Positions 26,234 to 39,618 of a stretch of 64,000 nucleotides of DNA are shown in pieces. Every line of letters begins with the position of its first letter. Within the stretch, counting starts at the first letter, position 1. The position numbers and the translations under genes are program-made. The stretch is taken from NCBI RefSeq assembly GCF_037975245.1, contig NC_092565.1, positions 9,282,499 through 9,346,498 of the forward strand, given 5' to 3'. The notes under the pieces were generated by a model. That model was not told the origin of the DNA. It ran no database searches and saw nothing but the letters and a program-made list of their open reading frames with translations. The stretch comes from Apostichopus japonicus (taxonomy: Eukaryota; Echinodermata; Holothuroidea; Aspidochirotida; Stichopodidae).

Positions 26234-27785
26234 TCACATTTCTTTAACTTCTAGCAAAGGAACACTTTTTTCTGCAGAATCTTCTAATGCCCAGGTCCTA
26301 GTTCCTTTAGATAGCCGTGAATCTGACATTGTCCGGTGAAATTTTGGCGAGGATTTATGTCTCAGCGGTAGATGACATTCTGGATGGGTGAGTTCTGGGT
26401 AATACTGGTAGTAGCTGATGGTAGCACAAAAGATCCCTAGGATTGACCCCACTGAGACATCTATAGCAACAACAATGAGAAGAAGAAGAATACAATAATA
26501 AATGAAAAGAGTAAATAGCAACAGACTACATACAAGTATCTTCTCCATGAAAGTAAATCATTTATAAAATCACAAAATTATCAGAGTTACATGATGGGAA
26601 TGTGATTTTCTTCCTCATCTGACTTGCATGGATACTATGGAAGGCTGTAATGTTCAAATGAATATTATGTTGTGGTTATAAGAGGTACATTCTGGTGGCA
26701 GACAATGGAAAACTTAATATTGAAGAGATACAAAAATATCTTCTCCCTAACATGATGTATGCTAGATTGAATGTAAGCTATCATGACTAGCTAAACTCTC
26801 TTTTACCTCTCTTCATCTAAATACAACTCTTTTGTACAAATATGATTTTTCTCTGTGGATAAATGATTGAAATATTATCAAGATAAAAACAAAGATATTT
26901 TGACCTTTAACTTGCCCTGATGACATCATTCAATCTGCTGTTGCCAGATGCTTATCACAAAATATTATTCAATTTTTTTAAATTTCCTGTCTTTGCCATA
27001 CAAAATGCTATAAGGATGTGGTTTTATCAGTTTTAGTCACCAGAAGACCATTTAATGAAATGACAAAGTTATAGCTGGCTCTCTCGTTTATTCCCTTTTT
27101 ACCTTCAGTCTTATTCCACTTGTTTGAACTATTTCATAACACTAGGCAAGATGCCCACCAAAGATAAAAATGAAGATACCATTGAATAAAAAAACCCAAC
27201 AATATGATATTTGGTCAATTTTAAAAATATTAATCAAGAGGTTAAAGTCATTATCAATGAAGTAACTGCACCTAAGGATCATTATCATTTCATAATGTCT
27301 GTGATATTCTACAGATCAATTCAAATATGCCTGATTGCAGCAAATTGTTGTGATATGTTATTTAATCAAATATTAACTTTTCTCTTAACTGATACTTCAT
27401 TTATAACCTTCTTTAACACAATAAAGAAAGCCTACCTTGCCAGTGATGGTGATAATCCATGGTTCTAGATATGGCACATAATAGGGCAAAGAATAACGGG
27501 AAACCTGCAAGAAGGAGCCGAAGTGAATGACCCCTGTGTCGACTTTCAAAGATGTGTAGTTTACCAGCCAGGTACAGAGACAGAAATGTATATGAAGCAA
27601 AGATAACTGGAGAGAGAACAAAATGAAAAATTAAAATATCTACAAACAACAACAAAACACCAAAAAGATAATATATACATAGATACATACATATATATAT
27701 ATATATATCTATATATATATCTATATATATATATATCTATATATATATCTATATATATATATATCTATATATATATATATATATA

Positions 27786-27822
<37 letters not shown>

Positions 27823-30800
27823 TTGCCATAAACATTTAGTGAAAGATTCTGACCAGGAAAGCTGATAATATTATTTTATAACAATTTAATCCATCCAATC
27901 AGATATTTATGTCAATTTATACTAACTGTGCAATATAATAGTCTATACAACTAAGCAATATAAAGCACTTCTTCTTATCCTTGTGGCTAAAAATTAGATG
28001 GTCATTTTCCTGATGAGACAGGCAGCTTTAGTTCCATTTCCTATATATGCAAAGAAGATTAAGTTTATCTGCTGTGATGTTGTAGTGGTATTTAAAGCAT
28101 TATTTGTTCGTGATTCTCTTTTAAAATAATGTCGTCCCTTTCTCAAGACCTTAATGCAACTTTCCTATGTCGATTTATATTTGTAAGGTGTTTTTAACAC
28201 TACTGTGCAAAGTGCTGAGGCAAGAAAATATTGGGGGTCAAAACTGAAATTAATATTTCACAGTCCTTAACAGTCAGTTGGTGAAGAAAAGATGGGAGGG
28301 TGTGTCTCAGTGTAATCATTTGTAATCTTTAATATCCAAGAAATTCCTTGGAAGATTTGATAAATAGTTGCTTGGTTTGGGAGATATCCAAGTTGAAATG
28401 CCATGTCCGGAGGGCTGTCATTTCTGTTAATGCGTGATGTCATAGTGCCTATACTATCTGAAATCATCGACAAATTCTTTGTTCTCTTTTCATATTTTTT
28501 TTGCAAATTCGAAATATTGGCAGATGTTGACACCTGATTTTTTTGCCATCTTTAGGTGACATTTAAAGTTTCAATATGTCACATTCAGCACACTTGCAAC
28601 ACCATCTCCAGTACAGAAAATAAACATTGGGATAATGAAGGAAAACTTGATTATGTCATATTTTAGACTTGCTCAAAATCTTCAGCTTTGTGTATGAAGA
28701 AACATTAAATCTGATGATGTGTGATATCTCCAAATGAAAAAAGATGTTTTGATTGTCATGGAAACAACACAAAAATAACGTAGTAAACTATCTACTCAAG
28801 TTTACTGGTATTTTAGGGATATTCTTGCAAAGTCATAGTGATATGCGGGTTTATTAATTTTTCATAAACTGAGATAATGGTTTAATAGGTACAGCAAATA
28901 TGACAACTCCAAATATTGGAGAACCCGTTGCTGAGACTTGTAACCAGCAAATCTACGACGTATTCAACAGACCAGCTTCAAATTGATTTGTTGTTGGTTG
29001 TGCTGTGTTCTATTTTCTGATTAACCTGCTTCTGTGCACCTTACCTTGTGTTATCAAACAATAGCTGTTTACGCTCCACCAAATAACCATGAGCAGTTCT
29101 AACATAATCTCAAACACAAATTTCACACACAAATGGTGACAAAGGTTGGGTTTTCACTGGAGGATATATTGCATAGCATAGTAGATTGTGATTCGGCTGG
29201 TATGCAACCCTTGTTACTGACAGAAATGTACATATAGCTGGTATTAACCAAAACAAGATCATCTTTGTGAAAGTAGATTTCACTGAGATAGAGATATCAG
29301 TAGACCTTTTCCACCGTATACAGAATACAGAATCTATAGTTTGCTGTTTGTCTATGCATGCTGGAATAAACCTGGTAAACTTTGACTATACGTTATACAG
29401 AATCTACAGTTTGCTGTTTGTCTATACACATGACTTCTTGGTATATGTTTCATGGTTACCTTCTATCATAATTACCATCATTTGCACATTGTATTATATA
29501 GTGACCAAAGACATACAGAAATTACAGGAAAAAACATTCAGATACCAAACCTCCAGTATGCGACTGTGTAAAGTATATATACCTCCAGTATGAAACTAAC
29601 TATAATTATAACTTCCATCCTGTAACTAGTGATAATTATGGTACAAGTTTACCCATTTCAGAATGTTTCAAAGTTGGAACCAATATAAATCTGACCTTTA
29701 AAGTATACACAATATTTCAGACAAGTATATACATATACATACATGATGAATGCCCACTGGGGAAACTCTTCTGCCCTTCATAAATAACCTCTTCAATTCC
29801 ATTGCATGAGGTAGCTGCAGTAATAATAGTTGGCACTTTGGGCACACCGTTGGGAAAACATCTCTCTAGAAAGTCCGGTCTTGGTCTGCGAAGAAAAGAC
29901 AAGGATTTACTTGATGATCAACTGGTGGTATATACAGGAATAACTTTTCAGTCCAAGTTCCCACCACTTGACTTAGCTAGAGATACAGTACATAATTTGG
30001 GACACATTAACACGCACTGAGACGCAGACACAACAGACATCAAATCAAGGAAACGAGGACATGTGTAGTCATGGTGACAAATGTAGAGCGAAGAAAAGCA
30101 AGGGATGAAAGGTGACCTATGACCTAAAGACTACTGTACAAGTGCTGTTGCTAATGCTCCACAATGGGCTGTGGGATACCTAGTTGAGTACAAATTACAG
30201 ACTATCAGTATTGGAGATCTAGTTATAAATTTTCAAGAGAACTTTCCTGGAGGTTTGAACTATCCCAATCATTCTGAGATATTGGAGAGAGTACGAATAG
30301 ACAATGAAATGTGTCAGTGTTATGATGAAAAAGCTTTCAGGGTGGCAATGAAATGACTGTTAAAATTTGAGAATGAGTGAGTGATTATTGTATCTTCTGA
30401 CACATGTAGTGGCTATACTGATGGCACTTTAAAGCTACAGTTTGGACTGAATTGACCACAATCTAGTGGTAGCATATTCTCACCATAAAGAAAAGAAAAG
30501 GTACCTAAATACATAATCTGTTAAGTTTAGCAACTTAAGAAAAGGAAGAGTGAATAACGACACTTTTGCAATGAACCTGTGGAAGGGAACGATTTCTGCT
30601 TGGGATTAAACTGTGAATAACAAGTTATAAGGAAGAACAGCCGCATTGCTTTAAAACCATGTGTGGATCAGCTACCAATATTGAGCAGTATCCAGTTGTG
30701 TACAAATATTAGGTGACTCGGTCAGAATTACGAACAGTTACAACCTATTACAAACATAAAATCATCTACATTCCCTCCTCCAGCCTGGAGGAAACGTTGA

Positions 30801-33638
30801 GGAAAGAACAAAAGGAAGGAATGGTGAAATAAAAGCACATTACGATCTTCTCTGCCTATAGTATATACCAAATTTGTCTACACACAGGAAAGTAGTGTTG
30901 GCCATTTGAGCACTTGTTCTTACAATCATATGGTGGCTGGTCAATTAATTAGGTGCACTCAAGGATGAAACCTAATGGCAGTACTTGGGGTAGTTTATGC
31001 TATCAAGTTACAAATTATACATGCTCGAGTGAATTTGAGGACTTGGCAGGCTTGACCATCATGTACAGCAACACTGAAAGCGACTAAATCATAAAGGAGT
31101 CTTTCATAGGGATAATAAGTAAACTTAACTGAGTTACCAAAGCAAAATATACATGTTAAACTTCCGTTTTGCAATATCTGCTTGAAATGGACCAAGCTCT
31201 CTATGGGATGAGAGGTTTCCCTGTGAAGTCCTCTAATAGACATCAAGAGTAGGCAGTCTCATGCTTAGAACTATGTAATCAAACACCTAAATATCATCAG
31301 GAACATTGAAGACAAAATGGTGATAAATAGTATTCATAACGTTAGAAAAATGTGAGAGAGTCAAGTGCCGTACAGCTTACCTGCCGACTAACAGCTTCAT
31401 AGCATTAGTGAGGGCACAATTTATACCAAAACCCAAAGAGAGAGCTGTAAAATAAATGAGAAAAAAAAATGGAAACTTTAGATGCTAGAGGTAAGTGGTT
31501 ATTAGTTCTGGTTTATCTGCTTTAAGAAATTTGCATAAACAGAAGAAAGTCAGATAGCTAAAGGAGCCAAACTTAGGTCAAAGTTTGAGAAAAACCCTTT
31601 TAATAATTGTTGAGAGTTACATGAAATTGTGAAATATTTTTTAGAAAATGGCCAATTTTTCCAGCATTTGACACACCTATTTTTTTATTTGTTTTTTCAC
31701 AACATATATACAACAAATGAAGAGAATACAGAGAGTTATGGAATGTGAAAGGAAGTGTATCAAGAAACCCTTGTGTGCTTATCTAGTGATACACTCCCTG
31801 TACATAGAGTACACAATTGGCTTACCAAAAAGAATTAAGAAAAGAACTATCAACAATGATGAAGATGATTTGATAAATGGAAAAATACTTTACCAAGGGT
31901 GGCTTGTTTCGCATCAACTAGATGACGTTTTAAACCAGATGTAATAATTATGACAGCCATTGGTACCACTGAAACCAAGACCTATAAGGATAAAACAAGA
32001 AGAAAAATTATATAAGTTGAACAATGCATTAACTTGACTTAAAATGGTGATGAACGAGGAGATAATATTGAATCGTAATCGAACACAAAACTCTTGCAAG
32101 TGATAAACGACTCAAATCTCCATCAGCCAAATCCAGATTCAGAAGGCAAAAGAGCAATAAGACACCGATGTGTCTTTCCTTCGATCGAAACAAACACTTT
32201 TGACACTCACAAGCCTGATCACAGATTGCAGTGTGATTGCGACGAAGATTGAGTGACCTCTGACCTATTTTAGTGGCTTCTTTGGGGTGTGTCATAACTG
32301 GCATGTCCATAACAATAAGGTACATCATTAATGGTTTAATTCTGGCATGTGTTTTTCCTCTCCTTCTTGAGGCAAGGGAAGATGATTATTGTACGTGTTA
32401 TAGATGTCTACCACATTAAGATTTCAGATGATGGTGGGACATCTTTCTTTCACTGTTCTTTTGGAGAATTTTCTTTTGGAGGCTCCAATGAAGCAGCTAC
32501 TTCTTTACAAAAGCTTTTCGATGACATTGATATTATTATTTAATAATGGCATGGTGTCTCTCCCCTCACATCTGTTTTGGGGAGGGGGTTTAACATTATT
32601 ATTGCTGTGCCATTATCATATAGCTATATTACAGTAGGGTTATTATGCTGGAGACTTTGATTGGATGTTTGTTCCTGTAACAGCTCTACAAGGGGTATAT
32701 TTGTGTCTCACAGGATTAAACTGATCATGGTTTAGTGTCTCCTAAACAGTTTGGTGAATACAAGATGTGATGGTCAGAAAATAAGAAAGAAAATAATCAT
32801 AATCACAGAGAAAACAAAACACTTGTCACTCACATACAGTGAATTTGTAGATACATAGGAATCTGTACGAGGGTTGTTGTAGAGCCACCATTCTTCTGGT
32901 TGAATGATTCTTTGAAATGGTTTCATTTTATCTGTAAACCTTCAATGAGAAGCAGAAAATATTTTATAGTCATATTTTTTTTATTCAAAACTCTCATGTA
33001 CCATTCTTTGCTAATATCCCAAGAAGAACCATTCCCCCAAATTATGGGACACACAATCTAACAGTGCGTGAAAGAAAAAGTATTGGTTGATGGCGAGATA
33101 TTTCCAGACGTCGTTAATTTTATCCAAATTTAGACCTGATTGCTGCATCCTAGCTATTAAAACACTTAACCTAGCTTGTCATTAACTTTGACATAATCTC
33201 CCATCTATGTAAAATATGGATTCATCTTCAAAATATTGCAAAACAGTTTCAAACATGATTCAGGCTATTCTTACATTGAAGTTGCTGGTGTGTATACATA
33301 TACAGCGGGTCACAGGAGATGGATGTAATGAACGAAATATTTGTATAATGTGTACAATGATTGACGGAATGCGTACAATTATTACAATGATTGGTATAAT
33401 GTAAACAATTATCAGGATAATGTGCAAAATGAATATGAATGCATAATGAGTACAAATATCAACAAATTGAGTACAATGATTGGTATATGAATACAATTAA
33501 GGGTATAATGAGCGAAATGTATCATGAGCACAGGTATTCTATTGTACTGAACAATGGCTTGTATGACTCATTAAATCAAAATATTCCTTACACAAATGCT
33601 ACAAACAGCAGTATCCTTAAGAGGATTTCCACAGCCAT
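26234..33638 (-). CDS. PLPP5: Phospholipid phosphatase, PLPP4/PLPP5 type (PAP2 superfamily), 7 exons, 281 aa
   Basis: Exons in transcript order: 33592–33638, 32834–32939, 31894–31981, 31381–31444, 29743–29885, 27436–27606 and 26234–26460. All join in frame. Family knowledge: multi-pass membrane enzyme that dephosphorylates phosphatidate and related lipid phosphates. The N-terminus [18 protein letters not shown] is the first membrane segment, then [14 protein letters not shown] as in the vertebrate proteins. PAP2 motif 1 is K97-x4-R102-P103 (KLLVGRPRP), motif 2 is PSGH at 144–147 with the proposed His147, and motif 3 is S196-R197-x5-H203-x3-D207 ([12 protein letters not shown]). Length agrees with human PLPP4 and PLPP5 (about 265–270 aa). 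SRT, DVSVGS and PECH look slightly closer to PLPP5, but a single invertebrate co-orthologue of both is likely. The C-terminal ~45 residues are polar and unconserved. Introns contain an AT microsatellite near 27.7 kb and no other gene. Confidence 0.88.
27689..27820. repeat. (AT)n/(ATCT) compound microsatellite in PLPP-type intron
   Basis: TATATA runs interrupted at intervals by TATC, about 130 bp. It lies just upstream (in transcript sense) of the 27436–27606 exon. Confidence 0.95.
33216..33510. repeat. Degenerate tandem AATGATTGGTATAATG-type repeats
   Basis: Short imperfect units containing GTACAATGATTG, GGTATAATG and ACAATTAT recur between about 33340 and 33505. They are downstream of PLPP-type exon 1, inside intron 1. 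The open frames over this stretch are low-complexity and I do not call them genes. Confidence 0.5.
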
Positions 33639-36600
33639 GGAATCAAGGAAGGAAGACTTTCCAAAGGCCATGTTTTGATATCTTGGGTAACTTTCCTCTT
33701 CAATGTATCATCCACTATCCAGATTTATCTTGCTCCTGTTATACAAAAAGAAATAAAGATAAAAAAACCCCCATAATCATAGATATATCACCATAATTAT
33801 ACAGAAGGCCAGTTTACTTCTGTGGATTAAATTCAAATTCAAAGTTATTATAGTTCTCATCTTTTGGGTCTATGTAATGTTCCTTGTCTTAAAATCATGA
33901 AAATAAAACTGTGCATGGTTTTGTGAACCATACCTGCTTTTTTGCATAGTTTTAATTTTTTCTTTTGACAGTCCCATTAGTCTCCATAAGAGGTTCACAG
34001 TAAATTTTGTAAAGTAACATCAACACTTATATGACAGTAGTTATCTCACTGGCCCACCACCATCCAATGTAAACTGTAGGAATGCTGCTCTTTGAGAATG
34101 ATATATCGGTAATTTTAGCTTTTTATGTCATATGTATATTGTTCGGATACATTAAAAATGTGTATTAGTTTGCCCTCTTAGCGGTCCCTGGAAATTCTCA
34201 GAATCAGCTCGCATTCCAAGGACTCTCCAGAATGAGCCCGAAGTTTCTAGAACTTTAACTGCACTGTGTATTAGTAAATCACTCCTGCGGAGATCATGCA
34301 TGAAACATCCAGACCGTGTGCTTCTTCTATCTATAGAAATCGTTCAACGAGAGAATGCCAGAAATATCCAGAACAAAGGTGAACTGGTATATAGATGCTT
34401 GGATCTTCACACAAGCAAGAGAGAGATTAACATAAACCTACAGGAGACTGTCATATTCCTTTTCCTTTACTGTGAAGGTGACTTAAGGAGAATTACATTT
34501 GATTGAAACCAAAAAATGACACTACTTTTCCATTTTTGTCTACCTGAGTACTTGAGTTATTTGCATGCTTTTCCTGTTGCTAGTCCGTAACAATATGGTT
34601 TGATATACCATACCCGTTCTAAACTCCACAATGTTCCAGTCTGCTGCACATATTGATAGACCAAATATCCATGACAATACCACTTGTATTTGGTATCAGT
34701 TTCTCTTTCCAGACAATCACATATTTCAAATTCTCACAAACTTACATTTTCAAGTACATCTACAGTAAAGTTGGTACTGTATACTTGTCACATTCTATTT
34801 CACAATGAACTGGTTGGTCAACTTTTACACTGACCAATGAAAAAACTTATCATCGAAGGACTAATATATAAATCTGAGAACAAAATGCAGAGTAAGTTAC
34901 AAGACACATATTGGTCCAACTCACATCTCTGGTCATTCGTTACAAATTACTGACATACAAATTTGTGTTAGATAAATACGTAAATTTTATTCTGAAAGAA
35001 TATTACACAGTAATTTGTGGCACAGAACAAATCAACTCAAGTCACTTGTTTACTCTTCACTGTTGTGTTGTTCACTCATGCAAGTAGGACAGCTGTTCAA
35101 TTTGAAATTATGTTAATTCTGATCAAGCCACATGATCATTCAACTGCCAATCAACAAATGATATCACCGGCCAGCAAGGGGAATAATACATTGTTTAAAT
35201 TTTGAAGACTGAACTTCATCCTTTATGAGGTACCATATGTGTGGTTTCTGGATAAATTATTCCCTGTGGCAGAACTGTGGTTTTCTAAGCTTATTGTATA
35301 TATACAGACTAATACAGTATACAATGACTGGAGTTTTAAAGAAAGCTAAAACAACTTGTGGGTTTAGTATTTACAAATTGTGTGGCAGTTTTTTGTAATT
35401 AATGATTTCATTTCTCACAAAATAATGAAATAGAGTATTCTTCCATGCACAAAGACTCTGTCAGTTATCGTTGCATTTGCATGCTGGATAAATCATTCCC
35501 TGACCATTGCATGAATGACATGATAGGTTTCTGTTGTCCATGTTATGTAAGGATTAAGTGATCTATGACCTGTGACAGCTTTGAGTACTCCAAATGAAGG
35601 CAATTAAGTAGTTAAACTGTTGTCGATTTACTCTCTGAATTTGTGGATAAGGAAATAGGGAACAGCATTATCTTATGTATTTCTCTTTTCGGTACACACG
35701 TAATAATACACATCTATATACAGATACAACACATGCTCCGTGATCACATATGGCAATTACAGCAATGCTTGTATCAAACAAAAACAACATAGAAACACAT
35801 ACAAATTACCTACTGTAGTGATGCAATTTTCACATCGCCTGAATGGCGTTGAGCAACGTTTTGTCAATGTTTGGATCGCTAACGCTATGCCCATCCTGCT
35901 ACAATTGGTTAATTTAGGATTAGCCTAGAAGTTAGGCTACGGTCTAGGACTAACTAAGTTAGGGTATAGCTACCCATTTCAAGCTGTCCTAATCCCAGCA
36001 ATCAAACCACAGTAAAATATTAATTACTTTATTAAAGGCAAGAAAAAACAATTGTGAGATCAGCATAATTATAACTTTTCAGCCATCCACAGAAAAAAAT
36101 GATGGCAAGTAATTTTGTACTGTAATGTTTATTGTCGATTCGTGAAACCCATCCACATAGCGGTCTACTTAGCTAATAATTCACAGGGTTGAAACCTTAG
36201 CCTACCAGTACCACAAAGTAAGCTACTCCTAACGTTGCATGCAATTTTTTATTGTTGACATTAACCTTAAGTACAAAAATATGAGGTGAGAACTGCCTGT
36301 GTATTTCACCAGTAATTTTTGGCTTTTCGGAATAGGCCTGCAGGCTGGTGTCCCGTCTGGTCGCAATCGGCAACTTCCACAGGGTACCCCAGGCTCAGAT
36401 TTTGCTGCAACGACAAGACAGATGTATACATTTCTGTGTATAAATAATATTTCTGTGCTACATACCTGCAATGAGCTCATTTTGAAATTCGCAACAAAAT
36501 CAAACCGTAACTCGTAAGTGAGAAATGTCATCCAATTTCAGTGACCAGCCCACCATGTTCTCGTCGTTCAGTTGAGCAGAAGAGAGAAGTCTTAAATATT

Positions 36601-37959
36601 AAGGAAGGTTTTGAATGGGTAAATGTCCAGTGATATTTAACTAAGTTTCATGCGAAGATTAATTTTACAATAGGTGACATCGGAGTCGTTCCTAGTCAGT
36701 TACTGTTGTAACCTGTTATGCGAGATACGCACGACAGAGGTACATGATAAGAAAGGCAAAACAATCTCATGTTTACCTCAGTCAATGGTATGTCACCAGC
36801 GATGTTTGGTAACCAGATTTACTAAACTGTTGACGAATAAAGTCATCTTTACAGTAGGCTAATAGTTTGGTCGTTCAGACCAACCATTTGATTAGTGTAG
36901 AGGCTAATAGTAATACTAATGGGGATATTAAATTTATTTTGTCGATTTGTGAAGCTAGTTAATAGGCAGTTATTACCTCAAGTAGTAAAATGGTAAACTT
37001 CATAGCTTTTCAACATTTTCTCTCATCCAAAACATTTATAGATCTTGGGCCTATAGGTATCATCCAAAGGCTATCTGCCATCTGGCTTAAAAGTATTGTC
37101 CAAGATTAAAATCTAATTTATGAAAGTAAAAAAATTGAAGGCAACTACCTACTGTAGAACTTGTTTCATATAAATCAGGTCAAAATGATCTTTCCATGTT
37201 AAAGGCATTGAAGACTCGCCCCAAGCCGTGTGCGGCCATCTGAAAAAGTAAACTTTCTATTGCTTGCAAGTGACGTTTTGTTTGTGTCACCACAAAATGC
37301 AGACAGAAATGAACCCGTAATACCTTGTTATCTTTGGCTGGACCTGAGATGTCCATCGTTATATCGTTTATACACTGTGCTGTGAGTATTGACCGCAGCT
37401 GTATGTACTGACTGTACACTAGTGTCTAATTACCGATGGTAGCAAGCTGTGTGTGTATTTTCTGGGATCGATGGTGGTGTCTAACACTTCTGTTACACCT
37501 CATTCGAAATAAGGTCAGATTACCGGCATTAGACGTTGTCTTTGCGCGAGTCTTCACACCCTTTAAATACAGAATTATAGTTTGTAGTTGTATACAATCA
37601 CGTTTTATGTTTAAGCTGTTTCTAGTACAAATGGAAGGCCAAACAGGTAAAATTGAAATTAGTCTGAGCCTTTTAACAAATTTGATGATATTTCCTAGTC
37701 GTCTTACATTGAGTGACTAATTGCATAGATGTTAAATAACAGAGTACAGCAGCTCAAAAGGTTTTGTAGACCAGGGCATTCTTATCCTAAGGGATCAGAG
37801 CTGAGAGCAACTATACAGTAGTAGAAGACACCCAAAGCCAAGAAAGTGACCTACAACAACAGGTCAAGAAGTATACTTAATTATCTCTGTATTAAGCTTT
37901 TATACATGTACAGTGCCATTTCTTTTTGTAGTTGCTTGAGATATTACAGTGGTTATAAA
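33639..37959. other. Divergent promoter-side region between PLPP-type gene and ANAPC10
   Basis: No recognised protein. The promoters and non-coding first exons of both genes should lie here. On the minus strand two splice-consistent candidate exon pairs are visible (36466/36404 and 37324/37239); they could be 5' UTR exons or small transcripts. On + a donor-like CAG|GTAAAA follows 37646, and acceptor-like TAG/CAG sites precede the ANAPC10 ATG, so an upstream ANAPC10 exon ending at 37646 is possible. Confidence 0.4.
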
Positions 37960-38938
37960 ATGACTTCAACTGGAATAAGTCAGAAGGAGTTGGATGAGTA
38001 TACATCTGGACTACAAGAGATTGGAGAGCAAGCTGTCTGGTCTCTTTCTTCCTGCAAACCTGGCTTTGGGATTAAACAATTACGAGACAATAGCACAGGT
38101 GAATTTACATGAGATAACAGTAAAGAACTTAAAAAATTATTTGGTTTGTTCAGAGCTAGTTCCTACAGTATCATTGTAAGTAAATTTAGTTAGTAGAACT
38201 ACATTGCAACTCTGCATTATGCAAGCAGATAGACAAAGTGCTAGTTCCTCAAGTATCATTGTAATAGTGAATGAATGAATGCTAGAATTCATATCAAATT
38301 AGAACGCCATGTAAACAATATAGACTTTTCTGGCTCACTCCACTCACTTCTTGGACAAATTTAACTCACTCGCTATTGGAATTTTGAGCAAATTATATGG
38401 CAAGTAATCACTTTCTGGTTTTATTTTTAACGTTGAAACTCTCCAGATGTTTTGTATAGAATCAAATTTATGCAGCCAGCTACTTTAAGCAGTGAGAAAT
38501 TAATTATGTTGCTTTTTGTATATTCTAGATACTTACTGGCAATCAGATGGGACTCAGCCTCATCTAGTTAACATCCAATTCAGAAGGAAGACCACAATCA
38601 ACTGCATCGCTATCTACGCCGACTTCAAATCGGACGAAAGTTATACCCCAAACAAGGTCTCCATACGAGCAGGTAACAATTTCCATGACCTGCAGGAAAT
38701 CGAAACAAGGGAAATAGGGGAACCATGCGGCTGGATCTGCATAGACTTGAAAAATTCCAACGGCAGTACTTTACGGACATTCATGCTGCAGGTTGCTGCC
38801 TTGTCTAACCATCAGAATGGCAGAGACACTCACATGCGACAGATTAAAGTGTTTGGCAAAAGGAAAGAACAGTTCTCTGTTACGAAAATGCCAACTTTCA
38901 CTTCCAAAGAGTTTTCTGTTTTCAGCTCCGTCAGATAA
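37960..38938 (+). CDS. ANAPC10: Anaphase-promoting complex subunit 10 (DOC1), 2 coding exons, 182 aa
   Basis: Exons 37960–38098 and 38529–38938 (stop TAA) join at phase 1. Family knowledge: APC10 is the DOC-domain subunit of the APC/C ubiquitin ligase and helps the co-activator bind D-box substrates in mitosis. The N-terminal ~20 residues are unconserved. Then come QAVWSLSSCKPGFG, LRD, DTYWQSDGTQPHLVNIQFRR, IYADFKSDESYTPNK, GNNFHDLQEI, GWI and ANHQNGRDTHMRQIK-type segments (here SNHQNGRDTHMRQIKVF), matching the human protein (185 aa) almost throughout the jelly-roll domain. The start ATG (37960) is chosen because conservation begins shortly after it and the length matches. The upstream in-frame extension is not conserved. 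The protein ends in Val-Arg where vertebrates have Ile-Arg. The small 430-bp intron holds nothing else. Confidence 0.95.
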
Positions 38939-39552
38939 TACAACACCCAACAAACTCAACGGATGGTGGATGTCCAGTCCAAGGATGTCACAATAAGACT
39001 TGAAAGATGTTAACCACCAATGAAAGGCTCAAATTCAGGACTCTTTATATGGAAGATGGAATCATGCCTCACTGCTAAAGTGAAAAGTCTAAAAAACAGT
39101 GTCTTGATGATCTTGAATGGTGCAGGTTATGATTGCAAGGCAAATGTTACAAAGCAATCTTGAATTGACTTGTGAATGACTGAATATGTAAATATACTGC
39201 TGTAAAGATTTTTACCTCACCTATGATATTTGGTATGACTGGGTCAGTTCTGCTCGACATCTTAAAGATATGGCTTTCATCATAAGGAAGGTGCAGAGTG
39301 GAAACTGTTGTACAGTCGTTATACCACAAGTGGGTAGCCTGAAGCCCAGACTCATGTGGCCCACAAAGTTTTCAAAACCCTACTGATGAGGCCAGTGGCA
39401 CCCTTAGTTATCCGAGTGATGGTTTCATTAAACCATAAATCAACTGAAACAGTGGTTGTGTGTAGACTCTGTAGAGGAAACCTTTGGAAGGTTTGGACTT
39501 TCCTGTGCTAGGAGATTAACATATATATATATATATATATAGATATATATAT

Positions 39553-39618
<66 letters not shown>

